DNA of 10,227 nt, taken from an uncultured Bacteroidales bacterium (GTDB lineage Bacteria > Bacteroidota > Bacteroidia > Bacteroidales > Muribaculaceae). The stretch lies in contig USIN01000048.1 in the NCBI GenBank assembly GCA_900554715.1, positions 1 to 10,227 on the forward strand, in the 5' to 3' direction. Positions 1 to 6,830 of the stretch are shown here, piece after piece. Numbering within the stretch: the first letter of the stretch is position 1; the number at the start of each line of letters is the position of its first letter. The translations under genes and the position numbers were made by a program. The notes beneath the pieces were generated by a model. It did not search any database. It was not told the DNA's origin and saw only the letters and a program-made list of their open reading frames with translations.

Positions 1-24
1 TCGCGGCTGAAGAGAGAAATGAGA

Positions 25-56
25 GAATTTTGAATTGAGAATGTTGAATTTTGAAT
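25..56. repeat. 11-bp direct repeat in spacer
   Basis: The sequence gaattttgaat occurs exactly at 25-35 and again at 46-56, a period of 21 bp. It lies in AT-rich spacer beyond the end of the fimbrillin gene and borders two further repeat blocks. No coding or regulatory role is visible. Confidence 0.6.
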
Positions 57-68
57 GAGCCTATCGGA

Positions 69-136
69 CTAATCAGTCTAATTAGTCTAATTGTGCATTA
101 TGCATTGTGCATTGTGCATTGTGCATTGTGAATTGA
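69..136. repeat. Abutting 9-bp and 7-bp tandem repeats
   Basis: Positions 69-95 read as a nonamer series (ctaatcagt, ctaattagt, ctaattgtg). From 90 to 136 this runs directly into a heptamer series: attgtgc, attatgc, three more attgtgc, then attgtga and a degenerate last copy. The copies are nearly perfect, so slippage-driven copy number change is plausible. The block lies downstream of the fimbrillin gene and its terminator-like hairpin. AT-rich short tandem arrays of this kind occur in Bacteroidales spacers, but their function is not established. Confidence 0.8.
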
Positions 137-141
137 AGGAA

Positions 142-186
142 AGCCGTCGGCGCCCCGCCCCGTCGTTGAGACGGGGCGCTCCGGCT
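142..186 (-). terminator. GC-rich terminator-like hairpin after the fimbrillin gene
   Basis: An inner 9-bp perfect stem pairs 156-164 with 170-178 around a 5-nt loop. An outer 5-bp stem pairs 142-146 with 182-186. Read on the minus strand, the structure starts about 25 nt past the fimbrillin stop codon and is followed by a short, interrupted T-rich stretch (TTCCTTCAATT). It is probably the intrinsic terminator of the fimbrial operon, although the T tract is weak. If so, the transcript ends after the major subunit and any anchor or tip gene further on would need its own promoter. Confidence 0.6.
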
Positions 187-211
187 GTATATTGTTTTAG
201 GGTTCGACTGT

Positions 212-2017
212 TTAGAGTTCGACGTTCTGCTTGACAACCTTCCAAGAGAGGATGTTGATATGAGCGCCGACGTAGTACTTGGGATCTTCCTCTTCGTCGG
301 GGATGATGTCTTTCGTGGGATCATAGACACCGTGACCCAGACGCTTGATGCTGTTGACGGTAAGCTGATAGAAGTGGTTGCGAACCACGCCGTACTCGCC
401 TTCTTCGAGTGCCTTGCCGCTGGCCTCGTAGTGGTGCTCGATAGGAATGTTGTAGTACATCTGACCATCTTTGTAGCCTGTGGCGCCTTCGACTTTGGCA
501 AGCGAGGTGTTGAGGGCCGAGATGACGGTGGCGTTGTCGGCGACGGGGGTATAACCGTTACCGTCGGCATTCTTGGTGTAGATGGTCTTGCCGGTGAAGG
601 CGGTCTCGTCGGCTACGACCTTGACGTCTGATGCGTTCTCGCCTGTGGTCAGGACTTTGGCGAAGTCGGCCGAGAGCTGGTGGTATTCTTCTTTGCCGTC
701 GACTTTGGTGTAGTAGTTGAGTTTGTCAAGACCCTGGACATAGCGCATGGCATAGTCGCGGAGAGCTTTATCTGTGAAGTAAAGGCCGTTGTAGAGGATA
801 AGGTCTACGGGCTTGAGCTCTGTCACGCCGTTTTCGGTTACTTCCATATAGGTGGTGGCACCAAGGAGTACTGAGGTTACGAAACGGGGATCGACCAGGT
901 CGTTGCCGTTGGCGTCTTTCTTGCCTGAGTTGAAGTACTCGGCGGTGTTGGTGTTCTCGGCGCAGTAGTCTACATAGGTCTTGTAGGTGTCGTTGTCGAC
1001 GCCGGCGGCCATCTCGTTGTAGAATTTTTTGTTGAGCTCGTTGAAGCTGAACTGGTTGAGGTCGGCGGTGCTGACGGCGCTGCCGTAACCTACCGAGGCG
1101 CCCCACCAGCTGCGGAAGAAGCCGCGGGCGGCGTTGTCCCAGTTGAAGGTAAGTCCGGCGGTGACGCTGGCGATGTCTTTGCAGAGATGGGTCGATTTGC
1201 GGGTGTTCGACAGGGCCCAGCCGTTGAACTTGATATAGACGTCGGCGGCGCCGATGTTGTCGCCGTCCTGATCCTGGTCGTTGGGGTCGCCCGAGACAGT
1301 GATTCTCAGTTTATACATGCCTTTCTCTGCATCGTAGACAAGACCTTCGGCCTCATTGTCGACACCTACGCATACTTTGGCGGCAAGGCGCTCTACATAT
1401 ACCTCGACCGAATTGTTTTCTGCGAGGGCGTCTGACGCGCTGAGCTTGAAGTTGCCGGTGGTGAGGACGTTGACAAAGGCGGGTTCGTCGGCGTCGGTGC
1501 GGCCGTATGAAGAGGTCGACATGATGAAGTTGCTGCCGCTGTAGATGCCGCCGTCAGTTTTGTCGGCTGCCTGAGCGAAGATATCGTCGGCTGTTTCCTG
1601 AAGGGTCATCTTAGAGGTGAAGCCGGCAGGAGCGTTGAGCACCGTAAGCATGTATTTGGGGAAGTTGTTGTTGTCGAGACCGCTAAGCACGAGGACATTG
1701 TTGCCGAAATACTCGATGTTGTCGGGATTGGCCGGGTTGGGGTTGCCGCCATTCCATACGCTGGCCTCGGTCACATAGTTCTGCTGGTCGTCATAGAAGA
1801 AGAAGCGGGCGGTCGATACTGTGTGCTCGAAGTCTCTGCCGTTCTCGAAGGCGCCGGCTGTGGCGCGGCCGCCGTCGGCATAGTTGATTCTGACTTTCAT
1901 GAAAGCCTGGCCGTCTTTGCCGGTCGTGTCGGGACCGCCGTTGGGCTCGTCGCTGCTGCATGCTGCGGCCAGAAGGGCCACCGCTGCTACAGACATGAAT
2001 TTGAAATACTTGTTCAT
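212..2017 (-). CDS. Mfa1-family major fimbrial subunit (type V pilin lipoprotein)
   Basis: This 601-residue lipoprotein is a probable pilus shaft subunit. The N-terminus is a signal peptide with a lipobox-like LLAAAC, placing the lipidated cysteine at residue 20. Family signatures are VERLAAKV (208-215), a tryptophan-containing strand near 266-270, YNIPIEHHY (522-530), YGVVRNHFYQLTV (542-554) and a C-terminal strand NILSWKVVKQNVEL (588-601). The last is typical of Mfa1-type fimbrillins and probably supplies the polymerisation strand. In characterised FimA/Mfa1 proteins an arginine-specific protease removes the first strand. Arg51 (GGR|ATAG) is at the corresponding place, but cleavage here is inferred. 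Residues 244-254 form an Asp-rich loop. Its length is close to that of Porphyromonas Mfa1. It is third in the operon, 86 bp after the DUF3868 gene. Family assignment is firm; I infer major rather than minor subunit from length and C-terminus. Confidence 0.9.
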   Translation of the reverse strand: MNKYFKFMSVAAVALLAAACSSDEPNGGPDTTGKDGQAFMKVRINYADGGRATAGAFENGRDFEHTVSTARFFFYDDQQNYVTEASVWNGGNPNPANPDNIEYFGNNVLVLSGLDNNNFPKYMLTVLNAPAGFTSKMTLQETADDIFAQAADKTDGGIYSGSNFIMSTSSYGRTDADEPAFVNVLTTGNFKLSASDALAENNSVEVYVERLAAKVCVGVDNEAEGLVYDAEKGMYKLRITVSGDPNDQDQDGDNIGAADVYIKFNGWALSNTRKSTHLCKDIASVTAGLTFNWDNAARGFFRSWWGASVGYGSAVSTADLNQFSFNELNKKFYNEMAAGVDNDTYKTYVDYCAENTNTAEYFNSGKKDANGNDLVDPRFVTSVLLGATTYMEVTENGVTELKPVDLILYNGLYFTDKALRDYAMRYVQGLDKLNYYTKVDGKEEYHQLSADFAKVLTTGENASDVKVVADETAFTGKTIYTKNADGNGYTPVADNATVISALNTSLAKVEGATGYKDGQMYYNIPIEHHYEASGKALEEGEYGVVRNHFYQLTVNSIKRLGHGVYDPTKDIIPDEEEDPKYYVGAHINILSWKVVKQNVEL

Positions 2018-2055
2018 TGTTTGTAATTTGGTTGGTTTATAATTTGATTGATTGT

Positions 2056-2083
2056 TTGTTGTCTTGTTGTCTTGTTGTCTTGT
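2056..2083. repeat. 8-bp tandem repeat in the fimbrillin leader
   Basis: Three exact copies of ttgttgtc (2056-2063, 2064-2071, 2072-2079) plus a partial copy lie in the 86-bp gap between the DUF3868 gene and the fimbrillin gene. On the transcribed minus strand they read GACAACAA and sit about 39-62 nt before the fimbrillin ATG. Copy number change would alter the inter-cistronic distance without touching a reading frame. Confidence 0.75.
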
Positions 2084-2085
2084 TT

Positions 2086-2109
2086 GTCGGCTTATTTGTC
2101 GGCTTATTT
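2086..2109. repeat. Perfect 12-bp tandem duplication over a stop codon
   Basis: The 12-mer gtcggcttattt occurs at 2086-2097 and again directly at 2098-2109. The second copy contains the stop codon and final lysine codon of the DUF3868 gene (stop at 2104-2106). The duplication leaves the protein end unchanged and extends the inter-cistronic gap. It looks like a recent slippage event next to the octamer array. Confidence 0.8.
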
Positions 2110-3543
2110 ACCGGACGACATGTAGTCGCGGTTATATTCTTTGATGGCTTTTATCTGGCTCAGGGCGGTCGGGGCGTCGGCGACCTTCAGTTTTGCCGCG
2201 CGGGCAAACCATTCTTCGGCGGCGTCATAGTCTTCCTGAAGTGCCGCGAGGATGCCGCGGGCATATACGGCCGTCGGGTCGTCGCCGCACTTGTCGAGGT
2301 AGCCCCGGGCCGCCTCATAGTCGCCGCGGCGCATCGCCGTGTTGGCGGCGTTGAGGTTGGCGGCGACATCCTCGGGATACATCCTGACGGCGATCTCGAA
2401 CACTTCGTTATACTCGGCCGAGCCCACGGGCATGCTCTGGGCGGCGCGGTAGAACTCCGAAAGGCTCAGCTTCTGGGGTGCCGTCCGAAGTGCGTGGAGT
2501 ATCTCCTCAAGCGTCGTGAACGACCGGATGACATACTCGATGCGGTAGTCGGAGTGGCGCAGCCACGGGTAGACCGTCGTCAGTATCAGCTTGTAGTCGA
2601 CGGGGAAGTCGCGCCGCAGCTTATGGTCCTTGGCGTCGGGCTCGAGGTCTGAGTCGACTATCGCAAGCAGGGCGTCGCGGTTGGCCAGCGACGAGTGCAC
2701 GAGGTAGTCGCGCAGGCCTTCCCAGTCTTCGGGCTCGTAGGCGGTCTTGATGAAGTCATGGGGGAACTTGTAGAGGGTCTCGACGTATTCCTTGAGCGTG
2801 GCTGTACGGCCGCGGGCGAGGCGCACGTTGTTGTCCCACGGGCCCTCGGGCGAGGCGAAGCCTTTGATGAAGATCGACGTGATGGTGATGTCGGGGTCGT
2901 TCTTGACGGAGTCTATCGTGTGGATGATCTTGGCGAGCTCCTGAGGGTTGGTCATATAGTCGGGATACATCTCGGTGCGGTTGACCGGGAAGTTGATATA
3001 AGCCCTGCGCGAGAGGTCGCGCACCTTGACGGAGTCGCCCACGGGGGTCATGTAGTTGTAGACGGGCGTGAACCGCGGACGTCGAAGCCGCGCTATCTCG
3101 CCGCTGCGTTCTTTGCTCCGGAGGCAGCACCCTTCGGTGAGGCGCACTCTGACGACGGCGTCGTCGAGCCACGCGGCATCGTCGCCCCGGGCCGTGTAGC
3201 GCAGGGTCTCCTGCTCTCCGGCGCGGTAGAGGCGCGCGCCGCCCAGGTCGTTGTGGCGCAGATGCTGGTAGTAGGCGTTGCGACCCGCGATGACGACGCT
3301 TTCAAATACGACAGACTCGCTGCTGTCGGGGGTCATCACAACGGGCGTCAGCGTGATGTCCTCGTCGCTGCGAAGCCTAAGCTCCGACAGGTCGAAGTCC
3401 ATCGTCATATAGAGTCTGCTGTTGTTGCGGGTGATGTCGAGGTTCTCCACGGGAACCAGGCCGCCGATGACGGTGCGGTCGGCGGCTGGAGCCGATACGG
3501 AGCTCAGAAGGGCCGCAAGTATCAGTATTATGGTCTTTCTCAT
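2104..3543 (-). CDS. DUF3868 protein with OmpA-like segment and C-terminal TPR
   Basis: This is a 479-residue exported protein. Residues 1-21 form a signal peptide (MRKTIILILAALLSSVSAPA). Residues about 22-140 resemble the DUF3868 domain found in Bacteroidales fimbrial loci. Residues about 181-275 have an OmpA C-terminal-like pattern: YINFPVNRTEMYP, then IKGFASPEGP (226-235) and NNVRLARGRTATLKEYV (238-254). In true OmpA domains this fold binds peptidoglycan. Residues about 390-455 form helical TPR-like repeats. The parts suggest a periplasmic protein that could tether an outer-membrane complex to the cell wall and recruit partners, but the function is inferred. It starts 12 nt after the DUF3575 stop codon and precedes the fimbrillin gene, so the three are very likely co-transcribed. 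Confidence 0.85.
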   Translation of the reverse strand: MRKTIILILAALLSSVSAPAADRTVIGGLVPVENLDITRNNSRLYMTMDFDLSELRLRSDEDITLTPVVMTPDSSESVVFESVVIAGRNAYYQHLRHNDLGGARLYRAGEQETLRYTARGDDAAWLDDAVVRVRLTEGCCLRSKERSGEIARLRRPRFTPVYNYMTPVGDSVKVRDLSRRAYINFPVNRTEMYPDYMTNPQELAKIIHTIDSVKNDPDITITSIFIKGFASPEGPWDNNVRLARGRTATLKEYVETLYKFPHDFIKTAYEPEDWEGLRDYLVHSSLANRDALLAIVDSDLEPDAKDHKLRRDFPVDYKLILTTVYPWLRHSDYRIEYVIRSFTTLEEILHALRTAPQKLSLSEFYRAAQSMPVGSAEYNEVFEIAVRMYPEDVAANLNAANTAMRRGDYEAARGYLDKCGDDPTAVYARGILAALQEDYDAAEEWFARAAKLKVADAPTALSQIKAIKEYNRDYMSSGK

Positions 3544-3555
3544 TGCCGTGACGTT

Positions 3556-4146
3556 TTAGAATACATAGACAAGGTTGATCGCTGCCTTGGTCGGCCCGAC
3601 GTAGTTGTGAGGACGGTCGCTCTCGAGACGTTTGCCGCAGTCGCGGCACTCGAAGCGGTCATAGCGCGTGTAGGTCCACCCGAAGCCTATCTCGGCCTCG
3701 AGGTTCCAGTGGCGGTCGAGGATCCACGAATAGCCGTAGGCTATGCCCGCGCCGGCGAACCACCCCTGGTAGCGGTAGTCCTTTAATTTGCCGAAGTCGG
3801 TGCCCAGGAACTTGAAGCCCATGTCGAGCCCGCCGATGTTATACTGGCCCCCCAAAAGGTGTGCCCCGACGAAATGTCCGGCGTAAGGACGGCAGAACCA
3901 GTAGCGAGCCTCGGGCTGCACGGCCCAGTGCTTCCAGCGCTTCTCGCCGCCAGACAGCGTCCAGGCGTTGAGGCTCCCCGACAGCTCGACAGACCACTTG
4001 GGAGCGACGGTCATCTCGGCCGACGCCGCCGGAGACAATGTCGCGTCTGACAGCAGGTTGGTCTTGACCGACCAGTCCCTGGAGACGGCGGCTACGGCGC
4101 TAAGTGCGAAAGCCGCCATGATTATCATGCGGAGATAGTGTCTCAT
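3556..4146 (-). CDS. DUF3575 outer-membrane beta-barrel-like protein
   Basis: This 196-residue protein is the first gene of the fimbrial operon. Residues 1-20 are a signal peptide. WSVKTNLLSDA (25-35) matches the usual start of DUF3575 proteins. The rest alternates short amphipathic strands rich in Trp, Tyr, Phe and Gly, and ends in a terminal phenylalanine (NLVYVF), the usual C-terminal signature of outer-membrane barrels. A CRDCG motif (Cys167, Cys170) near the end is a common feature of the family and may be a disulfide or metal site. The family is regularly found beside DUF3868 and fimbrillin genes but has no established biochemical role. A small barrel acting in pilus anchoring or secretion is a reasonable inference. 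The start at 4146 gives a complete signal peptide. Confidence 0.87.
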   Translation of the reverse strand: MRHYLRMIIMAAFALSAVAAVSRDWSVKTNLLSDATLSPAASAEMTVAPKWSVELSGSLNAWTLSGGEKRWKHWAVQPEARYWFCRPYAGHFVGAHLLGGQYNIGGLDMGFKFLGTDFGKLKDYRYQGWFAGAGIAYGYSWILDRHWNLEAEIGFGWTYTRYDRFECRDCGKRLESDRPHNYVGPTKAAINLVYVF

Positions 4147-4218
4147 CGTTATCTCTTATTTTATGTCTTTCTTTAGTTATAGTTCTACTTTCTCTTTGCA
4201 AATCATACCTGCGGCAAC

Positions 4219-4236
4219 TGCGGCTCTGAAGCCGCA
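4219..4236 (-). promoter_or_regulatory. Perfect hairpin in the fimbrial operon leader
   Basis: The sequence tgcggct-ctga-agccgca is a perfect 7-bp inverted repeat with a 4-nt loop, about 75-90 nt upstream of the DUF3575 start codon. No T-run follows on either strand, so it is not a standard intrinsic terminator. It could be an mRNA structure affecting stability or translation, or a dyad operator. The role is unknown. Confidence 0.45.
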
Positions 4237-4358
4237 CCGGACGAATGCTGACTATACGGACTCTACCCCGTTTTTTTCTCGCACAAATCCGGCCTCTGTG
4301 TGTCATCTCATCAGGCCGCCATAGGTCAACAGCCTATCAAACTTGCCTATAGCAAATG

Positions 4359-4389
4359 CAAAATTAATAATTCTTTTTAGCAATCATAA
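4359..4389 (-). promoter_or_regulatory. Candidate promoter of the fimbrial operon
   Basis: On the minus strand, TAATTTTG (4366-4359) matches the Bacteroidota -7 consensus TAnnTTTG. A TTA (4389-4387), one base off the TTG -33 core, lies 20 nt upstream. Transcription would start near 4352, giving a leader of about 205 nt before the DUF3575 gene. A G9 run on this strand (4404-4396) ends 6 nt upstream of the -33-like element. The -7 match is good; the -33 is imperfect. Confidence 0.45.
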
Positions 4390-4395
4390 CTTTTA

Positions 4396-4404
4396 CCCCC
4401 CCCC
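4396..4404. repeat. C9 homopolymer beside the fimbrial promoter
   Basis: Nine consecutive C on the plus strand (G9 on the transcribed strand) lie within otherwise AT-rich sequence, immediately upstream of the candidate -33/-7 promoter of the fimbrial operon. Homopolymeric C/G tracts of this length are prone to slipped-strand mispairing. Confidence 0.85.
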
Positions 4405-4455
4405 TGTTAATATTATTTAACGGTTTTAACTATACTTTTTACAGTTCTTTATAAA

Positions 4456-4492
4456 TAAAAAAACGCCACCAAGAATGTCTCAGCGGCGCTTT
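4456..4492 (-). terminator. Intrinsic terminator of the GH20 gene
   Basis: On the minus strand an imperfect stem pairs 4491-4479 with 4473-4462 (one bulged base and some G-T pairs) around a 5-nt loop, and is followed by seven T and further T-rich sequence. It begins about 20 nt after the GH20 stop codon, the expected place. Confidence 0.8.
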
Positions 4493-4511
4493 TATTTCAA
4501 ATATAGAAATA

Positions 4512-6746
4512 TCAGTCAACAAAGAGTATTGACGGCACTGATTTTTTACCGTTGAGGAAGTAGACGGCACGAATCTGGCCGACTCCGGCGGGAAGCGCGA
4601 ACGGCGCTTCGTAGACCGCCGACGCATCCGTCGGATTGGTCCCATCGAGAGTATACCTGATCTCGCCCATGCCGGGATAGGCGCCGTTGAGCATGACTTT
4701 GCCGTCGGCAAGCTTTATGCCGGGCTGACGCAGATGATAGTTGTAGCCACGCGATTCCCATACGGGTATCTCGTGCGCGGCAACAACAGCGTTGAACGCA
4801 GCGTCGCTGTAGGTGCTGTCGGCATTCCAGGCACGCTCGGCCATGCCAAGCATCTTCGGCAGCAGCAGAGCCTCCTGGGTCTGCGGGTCACGCAGTGTCT
4901 CGGCCCACAACTGACCCGACACGCCGAAAATCTTACTCTTGTCACCGGGCTTGACCTCGACAAGACGCGCCGGATAGCCGGCGAGAGCGTCAAATTCGTC
5001 GACGGTACCGCCCCATGTCAGACCGAGTTCATGAGGATGCCAGCTATAGGCCATATCGAGATAGAAATGATTTACATTACTGAGAATTAGCGGATAACCT
5101 CCCTCAAGTGCCTGGCGCGAATGTGAATCGGGCTTATCTGACGACTGAGTCCAGCTGTTGACCGAATAGACATTGGGCGAAACGGCGGCATTGTATTCAG
5201 CGGGATGACCCGACGAAATCTCCTGCCAACCCGACATCTTCACACCTTTAGAGGAGAGATAGTCGTTGATGCGGCGGATAAAACGGGCATGCACTTCTTT
5301 GTCATTTTCAAGGCCTTCGGCTGCCATCAGCTCGCCGACGGCACGACTGCCGCCCCAGGCGTTGCGCGGCACTTCGTCACCGCCGATATGGATGGCGGGG
5401 AGCTCGACACCGGCACGGGCATAAAGCTCGATGACGCCGTCGAAGACCTTGGCCATGAAATTATAAGTCGACTCGAGTGCGGGATTCATGACATTGTCAT
5501 GGAAAGACTGGGCGCTGGTATAAACCGACGAGTCGCCGTCTTCGGTCAGACGCAGCGACGCATCGCCTGTGCGGCGATATCGGTTTTCCATGGCCTTGAT
5601 GGCAGCACGGGCATGACCCGGCGACTCTATTTCAGGCATGACCTTGATGCCGAGGGAATCGGCATACTGAAGCATGTCGATAAAATCTTCGGCCGAGAAA
5701 TAGCCGTTGCTCGAATTACCGAGGTTGGCGGGGTTGCCGTCGCCGGTAAAGAGCTGCGCGAGAAAATCGTGTTCGTCAAGGGTATAGCCGCGACGGCCGC
5801 CGACAGCGACAAGCTCGGGAAGACCGGGTATGTCGACACGCCACGCCTCGTCATCGGCGAAATGAAAGTGGAGATGATTCAGACCATACCGCGCCATCAT
5901 GTCGAGTATACGCTTCATCTGAGCCGGAGTCTGATAGTTACGCGCGATATCGATCATCAGACCGCGGTATTCGAAATCAGGAGCGTCCTCGATGACAGCT
6001 GCCGGAACGGTCTCGCCCGTGAAACCCTCGACAAGAGCGCGGCAGCGCGCCATTGCCAGTTTCATCATTTTAGCAGGCGCAACGACGCGCGCGGTGTCGC
6101 CGCTCACTATTATATTATATGTATCGCCATTGCCGTCGATAGTCTCGGAAACTATGACAGGTTTGGCCGAAGCCGTGCCGCCGGTCAGCGTTACCTTTTT
6201 GAAAGACGGCACCACGTCATAGACACCTGCAGCGCCACCGACGAGAGACTCATTGAGGTCATAAAACTTATCGCCGTACGGCATACGGTCGCGCTTGGCC
6301 GTAGCCCAGAGACAACGGTCGGCAGTGATGTCACCGATCGTATAGTCGGCAGGCGCCGTCGATCCGTCAGCCTTGACTATATGGACTGTGCCCGGCACAT
6401 AGCGCATGCTGTGGAGCGCGGCCCGGGTCATGATGTCGACAAAGACAGTGTCACCCTCGGCTGCGGCCTTGAAACGCGGCGACGCCACGCAATAATAACC
6501 GGGGACAATCTCGATGAGTGTATCCTCGGGGTTGAGGCACGACATCTTGCGGGCGAACTGATTGAACGCCAGACGGTCGAAATCAAGATTGCCGGTGACG
6601 GCAAAACGCTGGATATAATAATCGCCGACACTGTCGCTTTCGTTACCGAGCGACTGCCATGCGACAGTTGTGGTCATCGGAGCCTTAGAGCACGCGCCAA
6701 ACAGCGCCGCTCCGGCCAAAAACAAAGGAATCAATCTTGATTTCAT
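4512..6746 (-). CDS. GH20 beta-N-acetylhexosaminidase lipoprotein
   Basis: This is a 744-residue enzyme that probably removes terminal beta-linked GlcNAc or GalNAc from glycans by substrate-assisted catalysis. The start at 6746 was chosen because it gives a lipoprotein signal peptide (MKSRLIPLFLAGAALFGAC, Cys19). The open frame continues to 6929, but that extension crosses a terminator and has no export signal in front. Residues about 25-150 are an N-terminal beta domain and about 190-250 a GH20b-like domain. The catalytic barrel starts at YRGLMIDIARNY (260-271) and contains HLHFHFADDEAWRVDI (291-306), PEIESPGHA (371-379), HIGGDEVP (453-460) with the catalytic Asp457-Glu458 pair, and GQLWAETL (611-618). 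Residues about 675-735 resemble the C-terminal domain of chitobiases. The post-cysteine residues (SKAPM) lack an acidic export signal, so a periplasmic location is likely. The exact substrate is unknown. Confidence 0.93.
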   Translation of the reverse strand: MKSRLIPLFLAGAALFGACSKAPMTTTVAWQSLGNESDSVGDYYIQRFAVTGNLDFDRLAFNQFARKMSCLNPEDTLIEIVPGYYCVASPRFKAAAEGDTVFVDIMTRAALHSMRYVPGTVHIVKADGSTAPADYTIGDITADRCLWATAKRDRMPYGDKFYDLNESLVGGAAGVYDVVPSFKKVTLTGGTASAKPVIVSETIDGNGDTYNIIVSGDTARVVAPAKMMKLAMARCRALVEGFTGETVPAAVIEDAPDFEYRGLMIDIARNYQTPAQMKRILDMMARYGLNHLHFHFADDEAWRVDIPGLPELVAVGGRRGYTLDEHDFLAQLFTGDGNPANLGNSSNGYFSAEDFIDMLQYADSLGIKVMPEIESPGHARAAIKAMENRYRRTGDASLRLTEDGDSSVYTSAQSFHDNVMNPALESTYNFMAKVFDGVIELYARAGVELPAIHIGGDEVPRNAWGGSRAVGELMAAEGLENDKEVHARFIRRINDYLSSKGVKMSGWQEISSGHPAEYNAAVSPNVYSVNSWTQSSDKPDSHSRQALEGGYPLILSNVNHFYLDMAYSWHPHELGLTWGGTVDEFDALAGYPARLVEVKPGDKSKIFGVSGQLWAETLRDPQTQEALLLPKMLGMAERAWNADSTYSDAAFNAVVAAHEIPVWESRGYNYHLRQPGIKLADGKVMLNGAYPGMGEIRYTLDGTNPTDASAVYEAPFALPAGVGQIRAVYFLNGKKSVPSILFVD

Positions 6747-6791
6747 GGTCAAAAGAAATTGGTTAAAAGATGATTGGTAAGATATTTTCTG

Positions 6792-6799
6792 CAAATATA
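6792..6799 (-). promoter_or_regulatory. Candidate -7 element for the GH20 gene
   Basis: TATATTTG on the minus strand (6799-6792) fits the Bacteroidota -7 consensus TAnnTTTG and would start transcription near 6785, about 40 nt before the chosen GH20 start. No TTG lies at the expected -33 spacing, because that place is taken by the stem of a terminator-like hairpin. The promoter is therefore either weak or activator-dependent. Confidence 0.4.
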
Positions 6800-6800
6800 C

Positions 6801-6830
6801 AAAAAAAGCCCGCTCTGAGGAGAGACGGGC
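6801..6830 (-). terminator. Terminator-like hairpin upstream of the GH20 gene
   Basis: On the minus strand a 9-bp stem with one bulged base (6830-6821 paired with 6816-6808, 4-nt loop CCTC) is followed directly by seven T (6807-6801). This is a good intrinsic terminator reading toward GH20. It lies 55 nt before the GH20 start, with no credible gene between it and the divergent SulP gene. It may block antisense read-through, end a short RNA, or act as an attenuator for GH20. Confidence 0.6.

Larger units (their letters stand above)
4147..4511. other. Intergenic region: fimbrial operon leader plus GH20 terminator
   Basis: This is 365 bp without a credible gene. From the GH20 side it holds the GH20 terminator, a C9 tract, a probable -7 promoter element for the fimbrial operon and then a leader of about 205 nt. 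The leader contains a perfect 7-bp hairpin (4219-4236) and a looser stem pairing 4290-4295 with 4313-4318. Base composition shifts from AT-rich near the promoter to mixed in the leader. The final 50 nt before the DUF3575 ATG are purine-rich on the transcribed strand. Confidence 0.6.

Noticed and set aside
90..136. Heptamer array considered as a CRISPR or origin iteron array
   Set aside because: The units are 7 bp with no spacers, and no cas, rep or DnaA-box-like sequence is present. It is a simple tandem repeat.
2695..3786. 363-codon open frame on the plus strand opposite the DUF3868 gene
   Set aside because: It spans the boundary of two real minus-strand genes and translates to a low-complexity Val/Gly/Asp-rich sequence without domains. 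It is a shadow of the real coding strand.
4100..4306. 68-codon Arg-rich frame upstream of and overlapping the DUF3575 start
   Set aside because: It overlaps the DUF3575 start out of frame, crosses a hairpin and has biased Arg/Ser content typical of non-coding translation. A regulatory upstream frame cannot be excluded but nothing supports it.
5205..6740. 511-codon open frame on the plus strand opposite GH20
   Set aside because: It is fully antisense to a gene with clear GH20 catalytic motifs, and its translation shows no recognisable domain. GC-rich codon positions commonly keep opposite frames open.
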